Below, piece after piece: positions 11,880 to 23,779 of a stretch of 64,000 nucleotides of DNA; position 1 is the first letter of the stretch, and every line of letters begins with the position of its first letter. Location of the stretch: positions 9,950,001 through 10,014,000 of the forward strand of contig JAMPIT010000890.1 of the NCBI GenBank assembly GCA_026261815.1. The letters run 5' to 3'. The translations under genes and the position numbers were made by a program. Source of the DNA: Monarcha castaneiventris obscurior (Eukaryota > Chordata > Aves > Passeriformes > Monarchidae). A model generated the notes under the pieces. The model saw only the letters and a list, made by a program, of their open reading frames with translations. It did not search any database and was not told the DNA's origin.

Positions 11880-14800
11880 TTCTATTGACAAAAAAAAAAT
11901 TGCTCTTACATTTCAATAGTGCTAGACCTACGTAGCAGCAAAATCAAGATGAGGCAAATTGTAGTCTACATGTGCATCAACAAACATGCTTACTGCTGCT
12001 ATCAGGAGTGAACATCTTTCAAACCTTACTTTACAGGTTTGAAAGACTAAACACATAAGTTAACTCTCAGCAGGAGTTGCAAGTTTCTCTGGATTCAGTT
12101 TACTCTGATGTTTAATATGGTAGAAACATATTGCAACAGGCACCTTTTCTTAGGTGTGTTTTCCTCAATGGAACAGCAGCTGCCTCAATATTGGTGGAGA
12201 AGGATAAGGTCTTACAAGAAAATAATCTGCTGTTTCCTCTTTAAAATACCTAGATATGATTCAGCCTACTGAGTTATTCAACCAGAATTATGAGTAGGTT
12301 GCTTCTCGCCTTCTATTTTCTCCTTTTCATGCATCACCTATTTGCATTTCTTAACATATCAATGTTTGAAGCTGAGACTTCTGAGGCTGAAATCATACTT
12401 TGGTTCAGTAGCTTCTAGCATATATGGTTGATACATAAATGAAATGCATTACATTAAAACGTATTAAGAAATAGCTTTTGTCTTTGTAAATGAAATTTTG
12501 CTAGAGGTTTTGTATGAGTTGTGCTTTGAAGACAGATCAAAAAGGTCGTGACAGGGAATAGCAGAGGCTTTTTTACTTATATGATAAACAAAAGCATTAC
12601 ACATAAACATGTACAGAATATTACCTAGTCCATTAAATACAAAACAGTAGGAACAGAGTCCTGATACATAAATTCAAACCAAGTCTGCACATGCACAGCT
12701 ATTTCAGTAGGACACCTGTGGGCACAAAAACTGACAAAAGATGTAACAGCCATACAGCTGTGCGCATTTTTAAAATTTAAATGATTTTAAGTATCAGGAG
12801 ATATCTGTAAAAATATCCCATTTTTTTCTCAAGATCTAGGAGAATATCCTTTGCATTTTTTCTTTAATAAAATGAATGGGCCATAGCAAGAACAAAACTG
12901 GTTGTTTTGGTAAAATGAAGCAAATCTTATTTAGCCATATTTGCCCTCTGTTCTCTTAAAGGTTCCTGATTCACAGAGTGATTTTAAATGAAACTTTTAT
13001 TTACTGAACTCTTTAAGAAAGACATCCCTTTTTCCTGGGACACAGACAAAATTTTCAGTGCCTGACCAGGGCTCTCATCCTAGGATATATCAAATTGTAC
13101 AAGTCACTAAGAGGTGGATTTATTCAATGTTTAAAATTACAATCAAAATCCTTTTCCCTGAAGAAACATTACCAACTCGAAGGAAAAAAAAAAAGCCAAT
13201 AGAAATTGGTGTTGGATCTGTTCTTTAACTGACTTTGAGGGCTCAGAAAAGCAGCTGTCAGGAGGAGTCAGAAACATTGATTTTGATGCTGAAAGTTCCT
13301 AGCAGCCCCTATCAGAAGAAGTGTAACATTATCTTCTGCGTACTGCCTGTTACCTCTGAGTATTGGTGTCCCATCCAGGAGGACTGACAAGCATACTTTT
13401 GGTAAATGTACTGTAATTGAACAGCTTTTGTAGGTCTCAGTTTCCACATTAAAACTGATTGGAGTGAAAGGAGATGAAAGAATCAGAAAACAAACATATT
13501 AAAGAAAATTATTCCAGTAAACCATTCAAGGATATGTTCTTTTTGTGCTGTTTGCTTTGCTTAATTTGTAATCTGAAAAGTGTTTATAACCCCAAACTTC
13601 TATCCTATAACCAGTTTTCTGGCCATCCTTACTTATTGCCATGGAACTCAGCTCCATGTCTTTCTTCACCTTCTCTCTTAAGGCATCGTGCAGCTTTTAT
13701 GAAATTAGTAAGTCCTAAGTTTCAAGAGAGCCAGGAACTTTTAAAAGAAATACTATAACAGATACTATATAATATTTCTTTTCTTCCTCACACACAAACT
13801 TCCAGAGAAAATATAATCAACAGTCATGAAAAGAAATGATATTTAAATATGCAAAACATTAAGATTTTTAGATTTCTCACATGCCAGCCAAAATACTTTA
13901 GTTATCCAAAGAATCTCAGTTCAGTTTTATCAAACCATACTCTAAAAAAAAACTTTAATTCCGTAGGGTAAAGATCTCTCAATGGCAAACAGCAATTTCC
14001 ATTTCAATCTTTCAAAGAAGAGAAGGTTTGATCAGCATGTGGAAATACTTTATTTAGTAGGGGCGAGATTTCTGATTCAAGTAAGTGAAGTCATGATACG
14101 ATCTAAAGGCCAGAAATAAACTAAACAAATTAGACTGAAAATGAATTAACATTGATGATAATGAACAATGAGAGCAGTTTACCTAAAGATGTACTTGAAC
14201 TGTTCATTGTCACAGACTTCAAATTGAGAGGCTCATTTTCCTTGGCCAGAAGTTAAGAGCAGGATGAGAGAATTATTGCAAAGCTCTGTGGCCTAGGTTG
14301 TAGAAGAGGTCAATGAGCATCATTATATTGGTTTCTCCTGAAAACAATCTCTCCACACTTTAATTAAAGCTAAAGAATACGCCTTCCAGGAACATGCCTT
14401 GGTGGCTGTGCTACTGAAAAACATTAAGTGTCCTCATTCCTCAGAAAGCATGAAAATTATAGCTCTCCTTAAAGATCAGTGTGTGGGGAAGAAAAGAATT
14501 CAAAAGGAACAGGCTCCAGACCCACATGGGAATTTTTAACCCCCACGGCATGTCCATATAACTACTCTCTCACAAAAACAGTAGTCATTGCTTCCTAATA
14601 TAAGAAAGCACAAGACCCCCAAAAGAAAAAAAAACAAAACAAAACACAATGTCAGAAGTGGCAGCCATTTTCCAAGATCTACTGGAAAAAAACAGGAATG
14701 CACTGTACATACCAATAAATTTTAAAATATGTACCAACCAAGAAAGCTTCTGACACTGTGGGATCCATCAATTTGCAACTGTTTCAGTGCAGGCTGAACA

Positions 14801-15539
14801 ACATTGCTAAAAAATTTGGAGAAAAATCTCTTCCTGACAATGACAACAACTTTTAATTAATCTCTTCTTGACAATGACAACAACTTTTAATTAATCTGGT
14901 TCTCTTTCTGACTTAAGAGACATGTCTGCTTAGACAATAAAATTTTTGAACATTTTCAAAACGCAATTTCTCTTAAATCATTTGTAAATTCTTTTGTTTC
15001 TGTGCATGACCTTTATTTTAAAATTATTTTTGCTGTGTTTCCACAATGGCAACACAGTGGCAGTATTTTTACCATCAGGTAAAAGGTTTTAATGGATAAC
15101 ATTTCAAGAAGCTGTAGAGAGGCATGACTTAAATATTAGACTTTTGAGCTATTTATGTTATTGCAAATTTCAGTGCCGCATACAAAATAAATCTCACTTA
15201 ATGTAAGTGTGTATGGAAAAGTATTTACTAAAATCCTCGTTATGTAACTGTCTTTTCCATCAACTGAATGGCTTTGGTAATGCATTAGCAACACCATCTT
15301 GAAAAGTAGCTGGGGGGTTTTAATGACCAATATTGATTTTATTTGTAATCTATCACTCTGCAAATGCACAAGCTCATCGTTCAAGAGCGTCCTCTTACCG
15401 TCCCAGAAGAGGGTCCCACATCAGCATACACGGTGTTTGAACTTGCTCTTGGACATGGCGAGAATGTCACATGCTTGCAGACTCAGTTTTGGCTGAAGTC
15501 AAAAGAAACCCGTTCATGAGCATGAACATAACACAGAGG
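11880..15539. other. Unique AT-rich DNA without a recognisable gene
   Basis: No supported gene. A 94-codon plus frame at 13474-13758 has no recognisable domain. The stretch 14080-14260 is rich in TAAT and ACAAT-type words and contains aatgaaca and its inverted copy about 35 bases apart. That could be a regulatory element, but such short words arise often by chance. The only clear structure is the tandem duplication at 14825-14897. Confidence 0.55.
14825..14897. repeat. 34-bp unit tandem duplication (two copies)
   Basis: A 34-base unit containing TGACAATGACAACAAC and TTTTAATTAA is present twice in direct tandem. The copies differ at a single base (ttcctg against ttcttg), and the second ends at TTAATCT. 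Near identity suggests a recent replication-slippage or unequal-exchange event, possibly still polymorphic. No gene or mobile element is involved. Confidence 0.92.
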
Positions 15540-16145
15540 AATAGAATAGAACAGAATTATTCCAGTTGGAAGGGACCTGCAGCGATCATCTTGTCCTACT
15601 GCCTGACCTCTTCGGGGATGACCAAAAATGAAAGCAGATTATTAAGGGCATTGTCCAAATGCTGCTTAAACACAGACAGGGCATCAACCACCTCTCTAGG
15701 AAGCCTCTTGCAGTGTTCAACCATCCTCTCCATAAAGAAATGCTTCCTAATGTCCAGTCTAAACCTCTGCTGGTGAAGCCTTGAGTCATTCCCACACATC
15801 CTGCTACTGGGCACCAGGCAGAGCAGTTCAGCACCTCCCTCTGCAGGTCCCCTCCTCAGGAAGCTGTGGAAAGCAACGAGGTCACACCCCTCAGACTCCT
15901 TCTCCTCGAACTAGACAAACCCAGAGTGCTCAGCTGCTCCTCACAGGACGGGCTTCCAGCCCATTCACCAGCTCACCTACCCTCCTCTAGAGGCATTCAA
16001 GAACCTTCATATCCTTTTTAAATTGCATGCAGCACTCACCAACACTGAATACAGCAGGATAATCACCACTTTTGAGCAGCTGCTGATGCTGTGATGCTTG
16101 CACCCCAGGATGCAGTTTGCCCTCTTGGCAGCCAGGACACTTTGA
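15540..16145 (-). mobile_element. CR1-type LINE, 5'-truncated, minus orientation
   Basis: The + strand opens with the reverse complement of a CR1 3' end (repeats of the type AGAATAGAAT, then TTCCAGTTGGAAGGGACCTG). It then runs through the familiar CR1 text in antisense, for example AAGAAATGCTTCCTAATGTC and GAATACAGCAGGATAATCAC. The minus-strand frame at 15596-15814 preserves the C-terminal CR1 ORF2 block around FRLDIRKHFFMERM and LPREVVDA. CR1 ORF2 encodes endonuclease plus reverse transcriptase; only the C-terminal tail and 3' UTR remain, broken by stops and frameshifts. About 35-40 bases that usually separate 'TTTAAATTG' from 'CACCAACACTGAATACAG' are missing near 16020-16040. The inner, truncated end fades at about 16130-16180, so that boundary is approximate. 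Confidence 0.93.
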
Positions 16146-18847
16146 TGTCCCACACTTGCCCCTGGTGACATGTCTGAAGGAAGAAGCCTTTTCAGTGTCT
16201 CCCCATCATGTGATGTGTTTGTGGTTACATATATAAAAAGATTACAGCTTTTAAACAGTGGCATGGGAATTGTTTTTGTCAATGCCATTAGCATCAACAA
16301 CAAATATGCTTGATCTTAGCCCATTCTAGACCGATTTTGATATGGCTGTTTACACTCTAGGAATCATATAAATACTGTAAGCATGCCACATACTTTTAAC
16401 AATAATACTGTCAGCCAAATTCTACACATTGGTAAGCAGCTTTGGTGGAAAAACCAATAAAAATGTTTTTATTTTAAAGAAATTTAAAAATATTAATCTG
16501 AGGCTATAATAATCAAAAACATTATAAAAAAATCGCAGATATGCAGTATGATGAAGTTCCCATGTCCTATTTATTAATAGGCCTTCACTGGGAATATACT
16601 TCTGCTAAATGTATCCTTATGTTAAATACAAATTATTTTTTCACTAATTCATTCAATTGCACAATTAGTTTTGTATTAGTTTATCATTTCAGCTGAGTTT
16701 ACTTTCCACACCTAAACAGATCTGAGGTACATAATAAAAAAAAAACATATTTATTTATAATATTCTTCTACTAGAGTACCAAGAAAATGGTATCTATTTA
16801 AATTGGTTTTAGTAATGACAGGTATCTGAATATTATTTTGAAATTTTAAATAAGTATAATAGTAAGGTTCTGATATTAAGGTTTTCAAAAGCAATTGTCT
16901 GCTTACCTCCCACTTAATATAAGAAATAAAAAAATGAAGTCGAGTCGCTTTAGCTTGCATGTTTGACTGCTGAGAACAAAAGAGTCAGTCAGAGTCTGAA
17001 ATAAAATGTGATTATTACTTCTGAACGTGATTATAACATCTAAAGTCATAGTCATAGCTGCAAAACTCACAACTGTGCTTTTGAGGTGAGAAAGTAGGCA
17101 AGTGACACATATCTGTGCCTTACAGCACATTTTTACTGCTCATAAGGAATAATATTCCATTGGGTTAAACACCGTGGCACTCAGCTCAGATTCAACAAGC
17201 AATTACATACAGTTTTAGTTTTTAGATGATGATATCAAACACATACTGCATGTTTTCCTAAGGGAAATTCTTAGTAGTTAACACATTTGGGGTTTCCCCA
17301 TTTATTTATTATTGACTAAATAGCTTTATTCTGTTCAATGCAAAAATACAAGAAAATTAAAAGGAGACACTATAAAAGTCTTCTGTGTGGCTCTTGAGTT
17401 CAAAGTAGATTTTCCAGCTGAGTTATAAAGTCCTGGAATGAATGTCCAATGAAAATGCTAACAGGCCTTTAGCTACAGTTGTGCTAGCGGGTGTTGCTAA
17501 AACAAATAAAAACCTTGTGAATGCCAGAGAAGCAGCCCATCATTAGAGGCACTTTTCTAGAAGCTTTTTATTTTATCTGGGTGATGATAATCTTCCCACC
17601 AGCAGGCATGCTGGGTTTTGGGACATATCAAGCTTGTCAGAATCATTTTACACATTCCGAACAGCAGGCAAAATAGACAATAACAAAAGAGAAAAGAAAC
17701 TTTCTCAACACGGTGTGTGTCTTTGTTCTCAGGAGTTGCTATTGCCTTTTGATGGAGCAAACAAAGAACCATTTAACCAAACCACTACGCATATTAGAGC
17801 CATTGACTCAAGCTCCAGAAGGGATACCAGGGTTTCTGGTCCACCCTCAGCTCTGACAGAAGAGGGCAGAAGGAGGTCTCTGTGGGAAAGTGGAAAACCA
17901 CTTTGAGACACTTTTCTGCCCACTAGGTTCTTGGTGCTTTGCACACCCTAAAGCAGCCAGCTACAGCTCTTTGTGTCCCCAGAAAGTTCTTAGCAAAAAC
18001 CAGGTTCATCCTAATATTAGGATATAAATAGATATAAATTCAGTCTTGCAGAGGAAGACAGCACAGGACACAGTTACTCTGAGTCATCCATGCAAAATAT
18101 CTTTTTCAGGAAAAACAGCAGTTGCCACTCTCAGCATCAAAATAAGGAAAATTGTTACCCAGTTTTCCCAGAGCAGCCAAAACATTGCTTTTTTGAAACA
18201 CTTAAACACTATCACAGCTGAAAGAGATAAGGAAATAACACAAGGCAGTCATGGGAACTGTGACCTAACCCAGCAAAATCCCAAAAAGGCTGCTCACAGT
18301 GAAATGTGGGAGCCTCCAAAGAGGTATTGGAAGGAAAATCAGGAATGACACCGGACTTTATTGGCCATGTTTTCCACCATAGTTGATGCACATCTCCGTG
18401 TTACCTCACTTTTTTGGGTGATGTTAAGGACACAATGTCAAACTGCAAGCAATAATAAGATTGTTCACCCACAGAAAACAAGGAGAGAAAGCTGAAACGT
18501 GATCTGCAGAATTTCCATCACCTGTTCTTAAATTAAGTTTGCACACTCACTCTGGAAATGACTGAGAAATGATCAAGATAGGCCCTCACAATCCTACTGT
18601 CAATCACTCTCAATTTTTCAATATGTAACAAATCAACAGATAGTTGAAACAAAACAACACAGACACCAAAAAGGACGTGCGTCATGACTGCCACATCCAT
18701 GAGAACAGCATTTTGCTTCTGGAAACTATACAGAGTTCTCCATTTTGCAAAATGATCCCAAACTTCCTCATCCTGAAGTATACAGTATCCATAATGGCTG
18801 GGTGATGCAAAAGACACAATGAAGTGTGAACCTAGTTTCAAAAATTG

Positions 18848-18890
18848 CACATATGATTTCACAAAATCACACATATATGTGAAATATGTG
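18848..18890. repeat. Imperfect inverted repeat
   Basis: The left arm CACATATGATTTCAC pairs with the right arm GTGAAATATGTG, with a three-base bulge on the left and about 16 bases between the arms. The loop itself contains the palindrome CACATATATGTG. The short AT-rich stem is more likely simple-sequence drift than a functional RNA. Confidence 0.6.
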
Positions 18891-21370
18891 AATTGACTCA
18901 CTGTCTCCTTAATTAATACCCCCTGAGGTATGTAACATGCCTCTGTTACAGGATTTAACTAAAAGAATTGGCAACATTTGACAGAGTTGGGTATTTACTC
19001 TTTTCTTAATCATACAAAACTCAGTATGGATTATTTCTTTCAAATGTGGCATCACATTACAGTTTTTGTGCTGTTCCTTATTCACACACATTTACTCCCA
19101 CACTTTTCATTAACAATATCTGCCCAGACACTGAACTTTTTAAATGCCAATATATCCCTTCATGCCTTCAAATTCAGTTTTTCAGATGGCAGTACATGGA
19201 GGAAGCCTAAATTCCACAACCCTGAGCTCGTCTTTTGAACAACCACCATGAAATGTATAACTTAAGGATGTACATTAAAATAATATTCCCCCCTTTTAAA
19301 GCAGGAAATTATTTTCTCATCTCCATATGTCCAAGCACATTTTGTTGGCACTTTTCTTCCAGGCTTTCTGCTCACCTTTCAGAAATTACAGGGGGGGAAA
19401 AAGAGGGGGAAAAAAAGGAAAAAAATAAAAAGCAGCTAGATTAAGTCTCCTGAAATTTCTTCGAACTGTATTCATTCCTTCTGCTTTATATATGAAGATT
19501 TAGCTTGGAGCAAGTTTCTAATGCTAATTTATAACTCTTGAAATACAGGGTTTAGAACAGAATGCTAATATAAGTAACTATAGATATGCTTGCAGGGACT
19601 GCTATAATGAAAGAAATAATTACATCAATAAAATTATATTAGTTTGACATTAACAATTTGCCCAAGCAAACAATTCTGAATGACTAACAAGCACTATAAA
19701 TATGACTGCTGTCATAAATCAAAGCTATCCATGACCAGAGTTCATGCAGCTCCTTGGAAAAATATAAAAAGAAAGTATCATTAGCGATATTAGGAATTTC
19801 ATTAAGCACACAATTAAAAACTTTGTCTAGCTCTGAAAATGTAATCAACTATCATGATTGTGAGAGTAAAAGCAAAAAGAAATCCAAAAAACCAAAAAGC
19901 AACCTAATATCTCTTTGATTGTAGTTATTTCTGAACATAAGAAATTAGAATAGCATTATTAGCTATATGGTAAAATCTTCGTCTATTCATTGCATCAGCC
20001 AGCTTCTTACATCAACTAATACAGGTTTTTGTGATAACAATTTTCTGTTTCTTAAAGATATTTTTCTCTCCGTATTCTTTAAGGGATATCAAAAATATTT
20101 GAAAAACCTTGAGTAACTTTAGCATATGAACATTTTTGTAAAATCAGAAATACAGATTCAAAAGAGAGTCCACAAATTCTTCCATCCACACCCACTAAAA
20201 AGGCTGCCTTCTACTTTAATGTAGGATTTTCTTTTGTTAGTCTGGTTTAAACCAGAAACAAAACTTCTGGAGCTAAATCCACACTATCTCATCTGTAAAT
20301 GTGCTGGAGCATGTCCCAGGAATGGGAATATAGAAAATTCCTTACACACTTAGAAATAAATTTGTTGAGTATAAGCTTGTGAACAAGTCTCTGCATGGGT
20401 TAAATGGTCACCTTTCCCCAAAACAGACATGGCTAACAATAATCTAGTGAGCTAAGAAAGCATTTCTTTTCCAGATTGACTTAAGAAACCAAGGACCATC
20501 ACACTAAAAAAAAAAAAAAGTAGAAAATACAATAATTCACATCTCAAAAGCCAGATACATTTTCATAAATACTTGTAACTGCCAGTAACACCTGCCAAGG
20601 TAGGAGAATATAGAGTGAAGAGGACAGTTTCTGTTGGAAATATGGCAACATTTTGTGTACACTACCAAACAATTTACAGTATTTCCCTTGGTGTAGTCCC
20701 AAATGTGCTGTATTAATGAGATGATGAGCTGCCATAAAGCAAAGCCTAAAAACATAATTAAATTTAGAAATATTTCCCAATAGCTTCTGAAGGAGTCAGT
20801 ATTTTTCAAGCAATTATTAGAATGGAAGCACGATGAGTTTTCCATAATCTGGCCATTCTGTTGTGGATTGCTCTCGATTCCAGGGCACTTAATTTGTGTA
20901 ATGCATGGCGATGATCTATGATACGTAGCATCATCTCAAGCAGAACTAGTGAACTCTTTCTTTTTTCATTTTGAATATTGCATCCAGAGGGAAACATACA
21001 AGTAAAATAAAGAGCTTTAGCATGCAAAATATGTTGCTACAGTAAATTGATGTGTTAAATTATATTGACAATTCTCCTCACCCTGATAAATATCTTCCTG
21101 ACCTGCACTGCTATTACGTAACAGAGCATTGCCATGCACAGCCATTAACACAGCTATCAAAACTACATCTTACCTTCTTCTCTTACAAGTACATAAAAAT
21201 TTCTGCTTCTACAAGGATAACAGAGCTTGAACTAGAAAGACCAATGGATTGAAACAGTAGACAACTATACACTGTTGAAAAGCTCAAAGTACAACTTCAA
21301 GAAAGAGAAAAATTTCAAAACGGGTCTTATGTCAGGTAATCATTTATGGCACTGTCATACTAATGGCTAC

Positions 21371-21562
21371 AGGAAAGCAGGGGAGCAGTGACAATAGGTG
21401 CATTTATCTTGCTACAGTGCTGGAAAAGCTCCACCTGGATCCCCCTGCACTCTGTCTCCTGCTGTCCCCTGACAAGTGCATCCCGTGACAGTGGATCTGA
21501 TAGTGGGGACATTGCCAATCTGTCATCCCTTCTTCCTGAAAGGCACCTTGGCTACAACTAAT
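21371..21562 (+). other. GC-rich patch with an open frame ending in a stop codon
   Basis: Within AT-rich DNA this patch is clearly richer in G and C. After the acceptor-like TACTAATGGCTACAG, a plus-strand frame runs open from about 21379 to a TAA near 21560 and ends in residues such as SRDSGSDSGDIANLSSLLPE. The look is protein-like, and TACTAAT resembles a branch point, but the pyrimidine tract is poor and I recognise no family. A 65-codon minus-strand frame overlaps it (21404-21601). It could be a terminal exon, a decayed retrocopy or just a GC-richer patch; I would not call it a gene. Confidence 0.15.
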
Positions 21563-21700
21563 GACTAAAGGAGAGCAACTACCTCTGGCCTCCAGCCACA
21601 TACAGGTTTCTTTGTTATGATACTAAATTCACAGTCAAGTGAATGGCTCCAAGGAAGGGATAAAGCATCTTAAAATTAATCTTACCAGCTATGTAGAAAT

Positions 21701-21740
21701 AGATCTATATATATATCTATATATATGTGTATGTATGTAA
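21701..21740. repeat. AT/GT alternating microsatellite
   Basis: An alternating purine-pyrimidine run, (TA)n interrupted by TC and passing into TGTGTATGTATG. The array is short and imperfect and probably polymorphic in length. Confidence 0.85.
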
Positions 21741-23524
21741 TTAGCACTTCCACAATAGTTTTGTAAATATTTACAACCTTAAACTCTTGTGGTAATTCGT
21801 AGTAGAAGGACAGCCCTTGTTGCTAATGACCCTCATAATTAAGATGGCCAAAAATTACTGTGGCAAAAGGGAGGTACCCCACATCCTTTTAAATTTCATT
21901 ATATTCATGGGACAACTACAGTTAAAAGGTAATCATACCTGTTTTCTGCCAAAGACTGTAAAACAGATTTTCAGGACTGTGTCATTTCACTTTGTCTGTA
22001 TCTAAAATGAAGTGGAATCATGAAAGCCTTCTATTCTCATATGGCATCACAGTCCAAAACATATCAAAGTAAAACAACAACCAGATCTACGTTGGGCTGA
22101 AAACACTGAAAAGAGTCAAAATCAGCTGACAGACAAATCTGGGTCTTAATCCTCTTTTCTTTGATAAGAAAGGAGGCAACACCTCCACCTGTATTCTTTT
22201 GTTTTTAAAAGGCCATTGCTAAGATTTCCTGTAATTTGGAGATGTCTTTGCAGCAATTATTGCAATGTGAGTGATATGATAAATTTTGACAAAACTTGAA
22301 AAATTTACTCCTCCTATATTTGTGATTTTTTTTTTAACAACAGATCTTTCGTTGTGCTTTTGCAATCCCATAAAATTTTACTGACAAGTTATTTATTACA
22401 GCAAAGTTTAGCTTGGGGATTTCTATTGGTATGAGGTTTACAAATGGAGATGAGATGAGATGAGGGAGAATGTTCATTGTCATGATAGTGTGTTTTCCCC
22501 ATAATGATAATAATAATTTGTCCCATCTGTCTAAATCTAATCTAATAGCGTTTATGAGTGGTTGAAGGCATATTTTAATTAAGTCTTGTAGTTGCACTGG
22601 TATATATTTTAATCCCTTCAGGGATCATTTAAATTTCCAATTTTCAATATAGGGTATGTAACCACTATATCATGTGGGAAGCAGCCTGGGCTTGAATCAG
22701 TTAATTTTGCATCAGGATGTGGATCTATAAGCCAATTAAAACAAACATTTCTGAAAGAACAGAGGGTCACTGTTCATACCCCAGAAGACGTTTGGATCTG
22801 CCAAGAGTCAAACATCCAAGGTAAAATGTGAACAAGCAGTACATTTTTATGTTTTCATTTTAACAGGGAAATTATTTCATAGTGCCATATTTTGTAAAAG
22901 TGTATTTTTAAGCAGATCCTCTTCTTTTCTAAATCCATGGAAGGTCTTTACCTAAAACATGCAGTGGTAATATTTCTCATAGTCCTTGCAAACTTCAGCT
23001 GTAGTAGTAACAGAATAGGCTGTATTCTAACCATACAGATAAAATCTACTAGTTTAAACCACATGAAAGCAAAGCAGTTACCCTAAAAATAAGAGTTGTA
23101 GCTTTTGAAGGAAATTGCTGATCTTTAGACTGCCTAGGCCAGTGCATAGATAAAAAGTACACTGAGGGCACCCTCAAAACTGATATGACATTTCTCATGT
23201 CCAACCTGCTCACTCAAGCTTACAATGAATCTTTACATTTGCACTTCCATCAATGATAGCAATTTAAAAACTGCTGACTCTTTTGGTCACAAGTTACCTC
23301 CATAAGGACACATGCACTGGTTTTTCAACTTCCACATTTTAAAAAGGACAGTGATTACAGATGTAAAGAACTTAGGTTTAGATCTTAAATTCGTACACAG
23401 GGAAATCTCTATTGAAGTGACCTGAGCTTTATTCACATGCAGGCACTCCACACATTTCATACAAATTCATAAACTACATAAAAATGAATAGGCATTCATT
23501 TTTGTCGATCCCAACATTTAGGTG

Positions 23525-23552
23525 GGTGTGTATATGTATATATGTATACACA
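23525..23552. repeat. Imperfect TG/TA microsatellite
   Basis: An alternating tract of TGTG followed by TATATGTATATATGTATACACA. It is a short interrupted dinucleotide array of the same type as the one at 21.7 kb. Confidence 0.8.
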
Positions 23553-23706
23553 AGCACAGTAAGTGTATATGCATTATTTAATTTTAATAATATTGGAGGT
23601 CCCACAGTCTATGGAGATAGGAGTAGCTTACAATTTTTATATTAAAAATAATATTCCACTGAAATTACTCAGTAACATGGAGTGCAATTAAAAAATCTAA
23701 CCTTAC

Positions 23707-23779
23707 CTGTGCAATTATAAATTGGATGTCTGGTCCAAACCAGTCATCTGGTCCCCAGACAGTAGAGACAGTTGTGCCA
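23707..23779 (-). other. Candidate 73-base exon with CAG|GTAAGG donor
   Basis: On the minus strand the acceptor-like CATGAGACATCCTTTGCAG is followed by 73 bases that end in CAG and run directly into GTAAGG, a near-perfect donor. The frame that ends on a whole codon at the donor is open throughout and includes STVWGPDDWFGPD, an unusual mix of Trp, Pro, Gly and Asp. The other two frames are stopped. I cannot match the peptide to a known family. The acceptor pyrimidine tract is only moderate. A chance pseudo-exon remains the most likely alternative. Confidence 0.22.

Noticed and set aside
18533..18901. 122-codon minus-strand frame with one hydrophobic stretch that could be a membrane segment.
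   Set aside because: A hydrophobic run is expected from T-rich minus-strand DNA; no motif, homology or gene context.
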